Part shown: in pieces, positions 1-9,206 of the stretch | How positions within the stretch are numbered: position 1 is the first letter of the stretch | How the letters are laid out: every line of letters begins with the position of its first letter | DNA from: Posidonia oceanica | Lineage: Eukaryota > Streptophyta > Magnoliopsida > Alismatales > Posidoniaceae | DNA length: 64,000 nt | Direction of reading: 5' to 3' | Assembly (NCBI GenBank): GCA_037176725.1 | Contig: JAZBRS010000035.1 | Span: forward strand, 43,162,001-43,226,000 | Translations under genes and position numbers: made by a program | Notes under the pieces: generated by a model | Told to the model about the DNA's origin: nothing | Databases searched by the model: none | The model's input: only the letters and a program-made list of their open reading frames with translations

Positions 1-931
1 ACTTCACCCAATAGCCAGCCTTCATCCCCCGATTTCCCATTGCCTTTTCACCACCTAAACTACTCTGAAACACCTCCTAACCCCACCTGAAGCCACCTTC
101 AAACCCAACACAACCCACCAGACAATTCCCCTCACCACAATCCACAGAATCCTTCCAAACTACACCCAGCTACCCACCGAACCCCCACCTTTCCAGAGCC
201 CCGACCTTCAGCCCTCTCTCCCACCACCGTCAGAGAACTCCACAACAAACACCTTGCTTCGCTCCAGACCAGAAATCAACCCAGCCTCCTAACTCCCTCC
301 ACACCTTCCAGAAACCTTCTCCGAGCATCCAGAACGACTCCTCAGACCTCCAGCAATCTCCCGGAAGGCTCCATTCGAGCCGACGAGCAGCAGACACCCC
401 CCCGGCCTCCGGCTGTCACCTGTGAACCCAAATCGGCCGAATCTCCACCTGAGCTGCGAAGCTTGCTTCCGGTCGATCAGGAAGCTCCGGAGGAACGTTC
501 TGAAGCCACTCCATCCCTCGCGAGCAGCCGACAGCACCCGCAGCGACTGGACGAACGCCGCCGGCCACTTCTGGAACCACTGACGTCGGGAGGACATCTC
601 AGACGCGGACTCAGGTACATTTTGCTTCCCTTAGCTTCCTCTTCCTTCCCTCTTGCTTCTCCAGCCTATAGATTAGGATTTCCGGTCTTCCTGCTCCGTC
701 CCCGACTCGCCGGTCAGTTCTCCTTCTCCGGCGCCGGCTGCTCTTCCCCCGGACACTCCGATCAACAGAACGCCGCTCCGACTCGCTCCGGAGCTCTGGA
801 CGATCGCCGCCAGCATCCTTCGTCAGGCAGCGCCTCTCCAGCTCCCCCCTGTCGGTGGTCACGAGTACTGCCGGCGTTCTGCTACAGTGCTCGTCGACCG
901 CCGACTAGCACTGTTCCTTTATTTTCTTGTT

Positions 932-938
932 TATAAAG
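932..938 (+). promoter_or_regulatory. Candidate TATA box in E1 5' LTR
   Basis: TATAAAG lies at the sharp change from GC-rich to AT-rich sequence and is repeated at 22457-22463 in the 3' LTR. It would place U3 upstream and R/U5 downstream. The position is not clearly conserved in the E4 or solo LTR, so this is only a candidate. No transcription start is visible. Confidence 0.25.
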
Positions 939-3082
939 TTTTAGATGTAAATATTGCATGTTTAGCTTAAGTTTTTCAATTATTGCATTCCAGTCTTTCT
1001 GTCATTTAGTTTGCTTAGTTTTAAATTAAATACTATGCCAAATTGCTGTTTTTATTTCCATTTTTCAGTATTTGCTTTTCAGTCCTTCTACTGTGCGTTT
1101 CAGTTATAATATTTTGTAGTTTAGCCTCTCTGCTTTTGATTATTGCTTATAGGTCCTGCAGTAGATCAGTTCATTTAATTGCATTCATTTTACCATACTG
1201 CATTGCATTCTAGGTCCCTGCATGTTTCTGATTTTGCATATAGGTCCATGCACTGTAGGAACTTAGCTTTTATTTTCTTATTTTGCATATTGCATTGCAT
1301 TTCTTTTCCTCTGATTTTGCATATTTGCACTTAGGTCCATTTTAAATGGATAGTGGCTATTATGCATGTATTTTGGCTTATTGTATTGCATTTCTGACCC
1401 TGTTTTTTCCAAAAATCACACACCAGTCCTCAGTCTGTGTTTTCAGAGCATGTTTTCCATATAAAATTGCATATTTGACCCCTGCATGATTTAAAAATCA
1501 CACATAGGTCCTTGCATCTTTCAAAAACCATGTAAAAAGACCATTTTGCCCCTAACTTGCATCCTAGCTCCTATGCTTACCAAATTGCATGCAGACCCTC
1601 CACCAGTATTCTCAGACTCCCCAGAACCCTGTTTTCTGGAAAATTTGCATTTTAGACCCTAGTTTTTCCAAAATTGCATTCTGACCTCTTTCTGCTTTCA
1701 AAACCTCTTTTAAAGCATACCCTCTTTTCAAAACAGCTTTCTGAGCCTAGTTTTTTGCAAAATGGACCCCTGTCCTCTCCTGTTTTCGAAATCCTTTCCT
1801 GTGGACCCCTGTTTTCTGGAAAATTTGCATTTTTAGCCCCTTTCTTTTTCAAAATGCTTTCTGAAATCCTGGCTTTTCCCAGTTTCTTCTCTTTGCTTTT
1901 TCTTGCTTTTGCACGCATCCTGCATCCATCTAGTCTTGCATTTTAGCATCTTCTTGCACACACTAAGCACCTTTAGCTCCCTTTCACTTGGGAGGACCTT
2001 TTGCACATCCCTAGGACCTCTTGAACACCTAGATCTGTTTTTCTCCCCTGTTCTGGCCCTTCTGCCTTGAAGCCGCGATATCTTCCAATCCGACCGTTGG
2101 ATCTTCTCAAGTAAGCTGCCCAGGCGACCGCAGCGAAGCGCCCTTCAGCATGGACCAGACAGATTTCAGATCATGCTCCCGGATTTCCAGGTATGTCCCC
2201 CTGAACCCCTGCATTGCATTTGCATGCCATTTGCATAAGTTTTCCTCGTTTTGGCTTTCTATCTCTTTGAGCATGTAGAATAGGGCCTCCCCTTTCTACT
2301 TCTATCTCCAAATCCTCGTTTCGCGTATCCCTGTGTGTTTTGTGTTGAGTTTTCCTTGGATTTGCCACTTAATGTGACATTCTTCCCCCTTTTCCACGAT
2401 CCGATCGCATCGCGAGCTTTGGGCAGCGTGCGAGACACACCGTGGAACGGTTTAATGGGAAACAGTCGCAAAGAGGTGGTAATCCCTCCGTTTGCACACT
2501 CTCCCCTCCGTAGGTCTTCACACCTACTCTGAGCGGTCCTAAACGACGTCTGTTCTTACACACACGTTGTTTTGCCTCCCCTTTGGCCTCTTCTGATCTT
2601 TTCTGCATTCTTGCATTCGCATGGCTTTTCTGAGGTTTTTGCTTCGCTGTTTTGGCACCGTTTCGCGTGCCCGCTCTCGCTTTTGCACCGTTTTGCGTGC
2701 CTCTTTGCTTCCTTGTCTCGTTTTGTATGCTGCCTTGCTTTCCCGCCTGTTTTGCGTGTCGGTTTTGTTCTTTTGCTCCGTTCCACGTGCCTTTCCTGTT
2801 TCTCGCCTTGTTTTGCGTGTTTTACGCCGTTTTCCCTTGCATGTCGATTGCATTGCATGGTTTTCTCGCTGTTTCGCTTTTTCGCCTGCATTTGCATATA
2901 GGGCTGTGATGCTTATGGTCTGGAGTTCTCACGAGCTAGGTTTCGCCTAATTCGGAACACGGACAGCGTAGCTGAGCACTTAGAAAGCACGCTTACTTCC
3001 TTGCTTTGTTTCTTCCCACTTAGAGCACACCTTGAGCATTCATTTAGGCATTCATAGGCACATAGGCATTCAATCCTGCATT

Positions 3083-3180
3083 TCCCTGCGTATGCGAGCG
3101 TAAGCCTAGAAAGACCGATTCTCGGGCGTGTCGGGGGTGCCTAACACCTTCCCCGCGCGTAACAGGAGTCCTTGCCCTGT
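3083..3180 (+). promoter_or_regulatory. LTR block conserved in all families of the window (E1 5' copy)
   Basis: The block runs from the GCGTATGCGAGCG phrase through GGGGGTGCCTAACACC to GTAACAGGAGTCC. It is recognisable in the E1 3' LTR (24608-24710), the E4 LTR (51308-51412), the solo LTR (54711-54820, minus) and the E2 LTR (36629-36709, minus), although most of these LTRs are otherwise hard to align. GGTG and CACC around CCTAA can pair. It lies about 300 bp from the LTR 3' end, probably in R or U5, so an RNA-level role (polyadenylation, dimerisation or packaging) is my inference. Confidence 0.5.
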
Positions 3181-3350
3181 CTTCTGGCCCGCAATGACCG
3201 TACTACCCTTATCCTAGGCTAGAGTCATCTCATTTGCATTTGCTTGCATTTGTTTTCCTTTGCATTGCTTTGCTTTGCATTTATTGCTCGGTTTTGCGCA
3301 TTAATTCACGCATTACCCCGGTTTTCCTCGTCTTCCGTTAATAGACTTGG

Positions 3351-3650
3351 TGGCGACTCTGATTTGTCTTATCTTTCCTTTTTCTCCTCGATTTTAAGTA
3401 TTTTCGAGTTGAGCCTCTTTCTCGGATCCAATCGCCGCTAAATCAGCGAGCCTGATTCCGATCGGGATAGCTACAGTGGCGACTCTGCTGGGGATTAGAC
3501 TAGACTCCGGCTTTCGTTCCCAGCTTTTCCGCTCGCCTGTTTTGCAGCTTTGTCTGCCTTGTGTGCCTTCTTTGCCTGTTTTGCTCGCCTTTCTGTGCAA
3601 ACCCCTAGCAAGTCGCTTCGTGGCTACTCTGCTTAGGTTCTCGCACCTCT
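3351..3650 (+). repeat. Tandem PBS-like repeats around the E1 LTR/internal junction
   Basis: TGGCGACTCTG occurs at 3351 inside the LTR, the full PBS at 3477, and a decayed copy TGGCTACTCTGCT at 3621. Spacings are 126 and 144 bp. The sequence before the third copy (AGTCGCTTCG) matches the sequence before the second and third copies in E4. See the separate findings. Confidence 0.8.
3477..3494 (+). promoter_or_regulatory. Primer binding site (PBS) of E1
   Basis: TGGCGACTCTGCTGGGGA starts one base after the LTR end. It is complementary to a tRNA 3' end carrying CCA. Tat/Ogre elements are known to use tRNA-Arg, and this sequence fits that pattern; I cannot check it against a tRNA set. Confidence 0.88.
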
Positions 3651-4811
3651 TTCGCTTCGGTTTTTGCTCTCTTTTCTGCCTGGCTTTGCTCCTTTGCTTG
3701 TTTATTTACTTACTGTCTTGCTTGTGCCCTTGTCTCCTTTACAGCCTGCTTACTTTTACCTTGCTTTACCTTACTTGCTCATTATGGCTTTAATTCTTGC
3801 ACATTACATGTCTACATACTTTGTTTGGCTAAAATACATGCTTTTTGAACGTTGAATGCTTCTTTTACACTCTTGCTATGTCACTACGCACGCACATGCC
3901 TTGCATACATGCCTTCTGACTTGATGAATGTTTTTTCTTCACCATTATGCTCACAAATACTTGCACAAGCCATACACTTGCCTTTTGTTGTGTTGAATGA
4001 TTGTCCGCTTGCCATTTTGACAGATTTTCTTCCCTTTTGCACTTGCCATGCTTAGGATAGTAGAGACTTGTCTGCTTCCCCCATGGTTAACTAAAAAATG
4101 CAAGTAAAAAGAACTTCTAGGGGCAACTAGAGACTACAAACAATCCTTCACTCCCTTTGGTTAATAAAATGTGCAAGATAAAAAACTCTAATCATTTTGC
4201 ATAAGCATCATATAGGGCATGCATTCTTCTCCTCTGAGTCCACCTACTAGTCTGCGAAGGACGGTTCCGGCCTCTTGTTCCACTGCTTTGGGCGTGGCAT
4301 AAGTTGGTCGGTCCATCCCCTCCTTGTCCGGGGGTCGTGTCGGTGTTAGTAGAGGGTACCACCCACGCTTTGGCAGGGTAGAGGCCACCAACGCACCACC
4401 CTGTCATTACCTGAGCTTTGGGCCGGGAGTTAGACAGGGGACCTACTTTTTCTGACCTGAGTCGGTGACCCGTACATCCAGGGATACCTGGAGTAGACAA
4501 CCTTGCTAGGAAACACTAGTTAGGTAAGGGGGGCATACTAGAAAGCATGCACATCATTCATGCCACTTAACTAACTCATTTGCATTCATCTTTTAGTTTC
4601 TAACCCTGATTTCCTTCTGTTGTGTCAGCGTGATCGGTAAGCGAGTTTCCCTTTGCCAGAGCTCGAGCACCGACCCTCGTTGGCGCCCTTTTGCGACTTA
4701 GTTCGCGACCATTCCCCTTCTGAGCTATTCGCACTTGCGACGATAGCTCCTCTTAGGAGACACCTCTTGAACACTCGTCGCAGCCCTGTTCTCACATGCT
4801 CTAGGTCAGCG
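3495..4811 (+). other. E1 untranslated leader with conserved block and possible intron
   Basis: No convincing gene. The part at about 4229-4470 is strongly similar at nucleotide level to 52661-52905 (E4) and, inverted, to 35452-35713 (E2). Further on, AG/GTAAGG near 4523 and TTGTGTCAG ending at 4629, with a CTAAC-like branch site and pyrimidines between, could form a leader intron of about 105 bp. E4 keeps an acceptor-like TTTTTGCAG at about 53058. Donor positions are not conserved, so the intron is tentative. Confidence 0.5.
4229..4470 (+). promoter_or_regulatory. Conserved leader block, candidate packaging or dimerisation signal (E1)
   Basis: Begins near GAGTCCACCTACTAGTC and includes GGGTCGTGTCGG and GGGTACCACCCACGC. 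By eye it is roughly 80-90% identical to the E4 and E2 copies, with scattered indels that rule out a shared reading frame. It lies between PBS and gag, where retroelements carry packaging signals. Function inferred from position and conservation only. Confidence 0.45.
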
Positions 4812-7800
4812 ATGGCCCAGTACATTAGTGAGCCTTCTTTTACTCCTGTCACGGAGGGTGTTTCCGTTCCGGCCCCTCCGGTTGCTCCTTCTGTCCCCCT
4901 TGTTCCCCCTCCGACGCCAGGGTTTCCTCCTCCGACGTCTCTAGGTTCTCAGTACACCCCGGGACAGTGGCAAGCCTCCCTTCCTCCGGATCCGGTCGCC
5001 GAGTCTATCTTGACGGCCGTTACTCGCGTTCCGGAGACGCCACTGCCCCCTCCGTCCCAGGGATACGTCGCTTTCGACATCCCTTCCACCGCTGCTGCGA
5101 CTTTTTCCGTAGATCCCCTCCTTCCCGGACCATCTGTGTCCGTGCCCCTTGCTTCTCAATCCCCGCCGGCACTGCACTTCAGCGTCCCCACTGCCGAGAC
5201 GCCCGAAGCGCAGTACCAGCACCTGATGGAGCTTGCCCAGAGACTGCAGGGCATGGCTCTATCAGTTCGTCCTTCTTTTGTCTCTGTCATCCCTGAGGTT
5301 CCTCCGAGGCCAGTTCCTGCATTTCATGCATCAACCTCTGCACCTCCGCCTCGACCATCGTCGCAACTGCTCACGGTTCCGACGATGGGGGCCCGTCTAC
5401 CGCCTCCTGCACAACACTTGGCACAGCATGCTCCACTTCCTTCTGGTGGTCAACCCTTTGGACAGGCTGGAGCCCAGTACCTCACTGGCTTGCTGTCTGG
5501 CACCCTGCCTGTACAGCAACTAGTGCTCTGCCATCCTACCCCTATCCCGGCACAGCATGGCATTTATTCTTCTCCTCTCCATCAAGTCCAGCATCCTGCA
5601 TACACTCCTGCATACACTGTCCCCCAGCACGGATACGCCGGCCATCCCGTTGCTCCACCAGGCGACGCTATGGTAGATCCGGAGGAGCACTTAGGTGCGA
5701 CCCATTCGGCGTATGTGCTCACTACCCCTGCTGATCCCTCTCCTACAGCAGCAATTCCAGACCCCATCAATAACCGGATGGACGTCTTGGAGAAGGCACT
5801 ACGACTAGTGCAAGGTATTGAGCACCAGACCTACCAGTTCCGGGACCTCTGTTGCTTTCCAGAGGCAGTACTCCCTCTGAAGTTCAAAATCCCGGACTTC
5901 GAAAAGTATAATGCTATGGGCTGCCCCGTAGCACACCTGAAGGCGTATTGCGGTGATCTCGCTCAGCTTCAGGCTGACGAGAGGTTGCTGATCCGCTTGT
6001 TCCAGAAGAGTTTGACCGGGCCGGCACTCAAGTGGTTCACATCACTCGATATGTCAGCCATCAAGACTTGGAACGACCTCAGTCAGGCGTTCCTGGAGCA
6101 ATACTCCTTCAACCTCGATCTTGTCCCAAAGAGGGCGGACTTGATCGCCATCAAGCAGAACTCTGGCGAGCCGTTCGGGGAGTACGTCGGCCACTGGCGC
6201 GCTCTTGCCTCTCAGGTTCGAGATAGACCCTCTGACGAGGAGTCTATCGAGATCGTTATCAAAGGAGCGCAGCCGTCTCTCGGAGCTCTGCTTAGCATTC
6301 AGCCAGTCACTACTTTTGCGGCACTCATCGGAGCTGGAGCGCGCGTAGAGAGTTCTTTGCGGAGTGGCAACTTCCCGGCTCTCTCTGCGTTCGCTAAGCA
6401 GGCAGCGATCAGCAGCAACAGTATCAACAACAGCGCCTTCAACAACAACAACAGCGGCAGCAACAGCAACCGCCCGAAGAGGAAGGATTCGCCGAAACCC
6501 GCTGTTGCATTCGTCGATTCTCCTGCTGTGCCTGTTCGCTTGCCATCTCGGCCTGCCCCAGCTCAGATGGTGTACGCTCCTGCACCTAGGAACCCGCACA
6601 CACCGCACATCACTACCACCGCTAGACCGGTCTATCCTGCCGCACCGGTCCAGCAAGGCTCATACCCAAGGCAAAGAAGACCACCTGCTGAGAGGAGGAA
6701 TTTCACCCCACTGGTGGAACCCCTCACGGCCATCTTGCCGAAGGTAGCATCGCTCCTGAAGTTCCCGGAGGTTCGTCCGCCGCCAAGCCCTCTGCCGCAT
6801 TGGTTTAGGCCAGACCTCTTCTGCAATTTCCATCGAAGTGTCGGGCATTCGACGGATAATTGCTTCTCCCTGCGGAACACAATTCAGGACCTGATCGAAT
6901 CGGGAACGATTGTGATCGACACGCACGAGGCTTCCACTCAAGCACGCACTCATGCATCTGCATCTCCAGCTGTTCCCCCGCATTCTGGCATCGTCCGCCA
7001 ACCTTTACCGGAGCACTCTTATCCGGGAGGGGCGGGAACCTCAGGCGTCCACTCTGTCTTTCCTTCTGGGCCCGCTACTTCTGTAGTAGACCCTTCCAAT
7101 TTTATCTCTGACATCTCTGAGCCCTTCCCAGTCAGTCTCTATCTTGCGGCAGTTGCCGGCTCCGAGTCGGGAATCCATTTGATCCGACCGCGTGCCAGGC
7201 CGGAGCGCCCTCTCGTGCCTCCCACAGTGCTCCCTCAGGCTCAATCTCCTGTACACCTCTTTGCTAGAGCCCAGCCTAGTTCTCCCATTCACCTTTTAGG
7301 GCAGCCTCAGCTACACCTTCTAGGCAGACCTCAACCTGCCCCAGTCTTCCCACACAAACAACCATACCTGCTAGATAGACCTCAACATCCTGTAGGTCCC
7401 CCTGTAACCCCTCCTGTGCTCGCAGCACATGCTCCAGTCGTCATTGATTTGACCCTGGACACCCATCGCGTCCCTTACAGCTACGCCACAGAAATGTGCG
7501 CGGAAGTAACGCGATCGGGGAGGGTTTACAGGCCCCCAATACCGGCAACTAGGCCAACTCACCTTGGACCTGTTATACCCCCACCCTCAGGCCAACCCTT
7601 AGCAGATCCAACCCTGGATCAGCCTGTAGTTAGCCAAATCCCTAGCCAACCTGCAGTAACCCAGCTTCCTGTCACCACCCCTTTAGAACCTGCTAGAATC
7701 ACCCCTCCAGCTGCTAGGAGAAGCCAACCTAAAGCGGACCTAACCTCCCAGCTTAAGAAGGTTAAAGCCGACATCTCCATCTGGGATTTGATCCACACTT

Positions 7801-9185
7801 CTGCCGAGCACCGCGAGGCTTTTCTTCGCATGCTCCAGGCTGCTCGTGTGTCCCAGTCCATTGAGTCTTCTGCCTTGGAGAGCATGGTTGGGTTAATCGC
7901 GGAGCCCCAGGTCATCTCTTTCACGAGTGATGAGCTGCCTCCAGCAGGGATTAATCACAACCAGCCCCTATTCATCACGGTGCAGTTCAAAAGCTTCTGC
8001 ATTCCCCTAACGCTGGTTGATAACGGGTCAGGCCTTAATGTCTGCCCCTTGCGTACAGCAACCAAGCTCGGATTCAAAGCCGAGGATATCACGCCAGCCG
8101 TGAAGGGAATGACTGCTTTTGACAACACTCACCATGACGCTCTAGGGATTCTGATTATCCCTCTGGCTATCGGTCCGGTCGTCTTCGACGTAGAATTCTA
8201 TGTCGTCGACTTGAAGCCTAACTTCAATCTTCTGCTTGGGCGCCCTTGGCTCCACAAGCATCAGGTCCTTCCTTCGACCCTCCATCGAATGATAAAGTAC
8301 CGTCGTGGCGATGATGTCATTGTCGTCATGGCGGAGAACTTTGAGAAGGAGCGGATTGAAGCAGTCTCTCCCGTGTCTTCGCAATCCATCCCGTTTGACC
8401 CCGAGACTTCCGAAGCCCTCTATCGCGTTAACCGGTGCGAGCCAGTTAACTTCGTTCCTGATCTTGAACGCGTCAACTCCTTGACCGTTCACAATAACCC
8501 CTTTCGAATGGTCGAGAATGTATGTCACAGGTGGGGTTACACAAAGGGTACGCCGCTCGGGCGTCACGGCCAAGGGATCGCAGAGCCGATCGTAGCAGTG
8601 GAGCAAAGGAAGTCTGAAGGTCTCGGCTACGAACCAAAGCTCAACGAAGATCACTGCTTCCAGCTCAAAGCCCATGCACCAGCCATTCCCAGAGACCTCA
8701 CTAACTTTACCAGTGTAGGAATTCTGGGATCAACCGACTACCAAGCCACAGCGCCGACAGAGGATTGGGTGTGTATTGAGGACTACTACTCGGATGAGGA
8801 GCAGTCTGATGCAACAGAGGCAGTCCCAATCAGCACAGTAGAAACAGTGGTCAGAGCAGAGGCCCCACAGTCAGTTTATTCAGCTCTCCCTCTGGCAGAA
8901 ACGGCAGGCAGCTCAGCAGGCCCTGTGGCAGATGCAAGTTCTCATCCTTTTGCAGCCACAACAGTTCTCCAAGAACAGTCAGCAGCAGTGCAGGAGACAG
9001 AGACACTCCTCTTGGCAGAACCAAGTGTGCTACCAGCGGTCACAAACATATCAGTGCCATTGCCCCCATCTCTGGAGGGGCAGACCATTAGTTCAGTCAG
9101 CAGCGTGGCCCAGCCCGCTCCCACAGCATCATCTTCAGGAATGCAGCTGGCGCAGTCCGCTCCGCATTCTCCTGACAACCTGTAG
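4812..9185 (+). CDS. gag-pro: E1 Gag-protease polyprotein
   Basis: From the chosen ATG the product is 1457 aa. The frame is open from 4653, but MAQ at 4812 is conserved in E2 (35110) and E4 (53200). The 53 upstream codons resemble E2 yet are out of frame in E4, so an earlier start is possible. Domains in order: Pro-rich disordered region (about 1-375); Gag capsid-like domain (about 376-520, ending RVESSL); Ser/Asn-rich stretch; zinc knuckle C671-H674-H679-C684; Pro/Gln-rich linker with a TRSGR motif; aspartic protease with catalytic D1070 in DNGSG and the flap-side LLGRPW near 1141; then a G-patch-like segment (about 1241-1278, GYTKG and GLGY). It would form the particle and cleave the polyprotein. 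The frame ends in TAG at 9183 and continues open beyond it. Confidence 0.93.
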   Translation: MAQYISEPSFTPVTEGVSVPAPPVAPSVPLVPPPTPGFPPPTSLGSQYTPGQWQASLPPDPVAESILTAVTRVPETPLPPPSQGYVAFDIPSTAAATFSVDPLLPGPSVSVPLASQSPPALHFSVPTAETPEAQYQHLMELAQRLQGMALSVRPSFVSVIPEVPPRPVPAFHASTSAPPPRPSSQLLTVPTMGARLPPPAQHLAQHAPLPSGGQPFGQAGAQYLTGLLSGTLPVQQLVLCHPTPIPAQHGIYSSPLHQVQHPAYTPAYTVPQHGYAGHPVAPPGDAMVDPEEHLGATHSAYVLTTPADPSPTAAIPDPINNRMDVLEKALRLVQGIEHQTYQFRDLCCFPEAVLPLKFKIPDFEKYNAMGCPVAHLKAYCGDLAQLQADERLLIRLFQKSLTGPALKWFTSLDMSAIKTWNDLSQAFLEQYSFNLDLVPKRADLIAIKQNSGEPFGEYVGHWRALASQVRDRPSDEESIEIVIKGAQPSLGALLSIQPVTTFAALIGAGARVESSLRSGNFPALSAFAKQAAISSNSINNSAFNNNNSGSNSNRPKRKDSPKPAVAFVDSPAVPVRLPSRPAPAQMVYAPAPRNPHTPHITTTARPVYPAAPVQQGSYPRQRRPPAERRNFTPLVEPLTAILPKVASLLKFPEVRPPPSPLPHWFRPDLFCNFHRSVGHSTDNCFSLRNTIQDLIESGTIVIDTHEASTQARTHASASPAVPPHSGIVRQPLPEHSYPGGAGTSGVHSVFPSGPATSVVDPSNFISDISEPFPVSLYLAAVAGSESGIHLIRPRARPERPLVPPTVLPQAQSPVHLFARAQPSSPIHLLGQPQLHLLGRPQPAPVFPHKQPYLLDRPQHPVGPPVTPPVLAAHAPVVIDLTLDTHRVPYSYATEMCAEVTRSGRVYRPPIPATRPTHLGPVIPPPSGQPLADPTLDQPVVSQIPSQPAVTQLPVTTPLEPARITPPAARRSQPKADLTSQLKKVKADISIWDLIHTSAEHREAFLRMLQAARVSQSIESSALESMVGLIAEPQVISFTSDELPPAGINHNQPLFITVQFKSFCIPLTLVDNGSGLNVCPLRTATKLGFKAEDITPAVKGMTAFDNTHHDALGILIIPLAIGPVVFDVEFYVVDLKPNFNLLLGRPWLHKHQVLPSTLHRMIKYRRGDDVIVVMAENFEKERIEAVSPVSSQSIPFDPETSEALYRVNRCEPVNFVPDLERVNSLTVHNNPFRMVENVCHRWGYTKGTPLGRHGQGIAEPIVAVEQRKSEGLGYEPKLNEDHCFQLKAHAPAIPRDLTNFTSVGILGSTDYQATAPTEDWVCIEDYYSDEEQSDATEAVPISTVETVVRAEAPQSVYSALPLAETAGSSAGPVADASSHPFAATTVLQEQSAAVQETETLLLAEPSVLPAVTNISVPLPPSLEGQTISSVSSVAQPAPTASSSGMQLAQSAPHSPDNL

Positions 9186-9191
9186 CAGTCA
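9183..9191 (+). promoter_or_regulatory. In-frame TAG between gag-pro and pol with a readthrough-type context
   Basis: The stop is followed by CAG TCA, which fits the CAR-YYA context of tobamovirus-type leaky UAG codons. The next frame is in phase, so readthrough would give Gag-Pol. Against this, E2 has a sense codon (CGT, Arg) at the aligned position, with the following SWQ-PM residues conserved, so the stop could be a private mutation of E1. Confidence 0.45.
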
Positions 9192-9206
9192 TCATGGCAA
9201 GACCCT

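Larger units (their letters stand above)
1..3475 (+). repeat. E1 5' LTR, last 3475 bp (window begins inside it)
   Basis: Position 1 corresponds to 21526 in the 3' LTR. The LTR ends in gctaca at 3475, one base before the PBS. The first 900 bp are GC/pyrimidine-rich and carry about 22 of the roughly 50 differences from the 3' LTR. Then come a T-rich part full of TTGCAT and AGGTCC phrases (about 940-1980), a part with repeated TTTTGCGTGCC-like phrases (about 2570-2890), and a block shared by all LTRs in the window (about 3083-3180). Open frames inside it (463-936 plus, 289-597 minus and others) have no recognisable domain and I do not regard them as genes. Confidence 0.93.

Noticed and set aside
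289..597. Antisense 102-codon frame in the LTR (also 21814-22122)
   Set aside because: GC-rich segment with several open frames; no recognisable protein and no independent copy in the other LTR families.
463..936. 157-codon frame in the E1 5' LTR, repeated at 21988-22461
   Set aside because: Both copies are LTR copies about 98.5% identical, so conservation between them is not evidence of coding; no domain, and the opposite strand is open too.
2572..2950. Overlapping frames rich in Cys, Phe and Leu (also 24097-24475)
   Set aside because: They come from repeated TTTTGCGTGCC phrases in the LTR and are not conserved as protein in the E4 or solo LTR.
4188..4500. Small proteins in the leader (also 35464-35718 and 52634-53144)
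   Set aside because: Nucleotide similarity is high but indels shift the frame between the three elements, so an RNA function is more likely.
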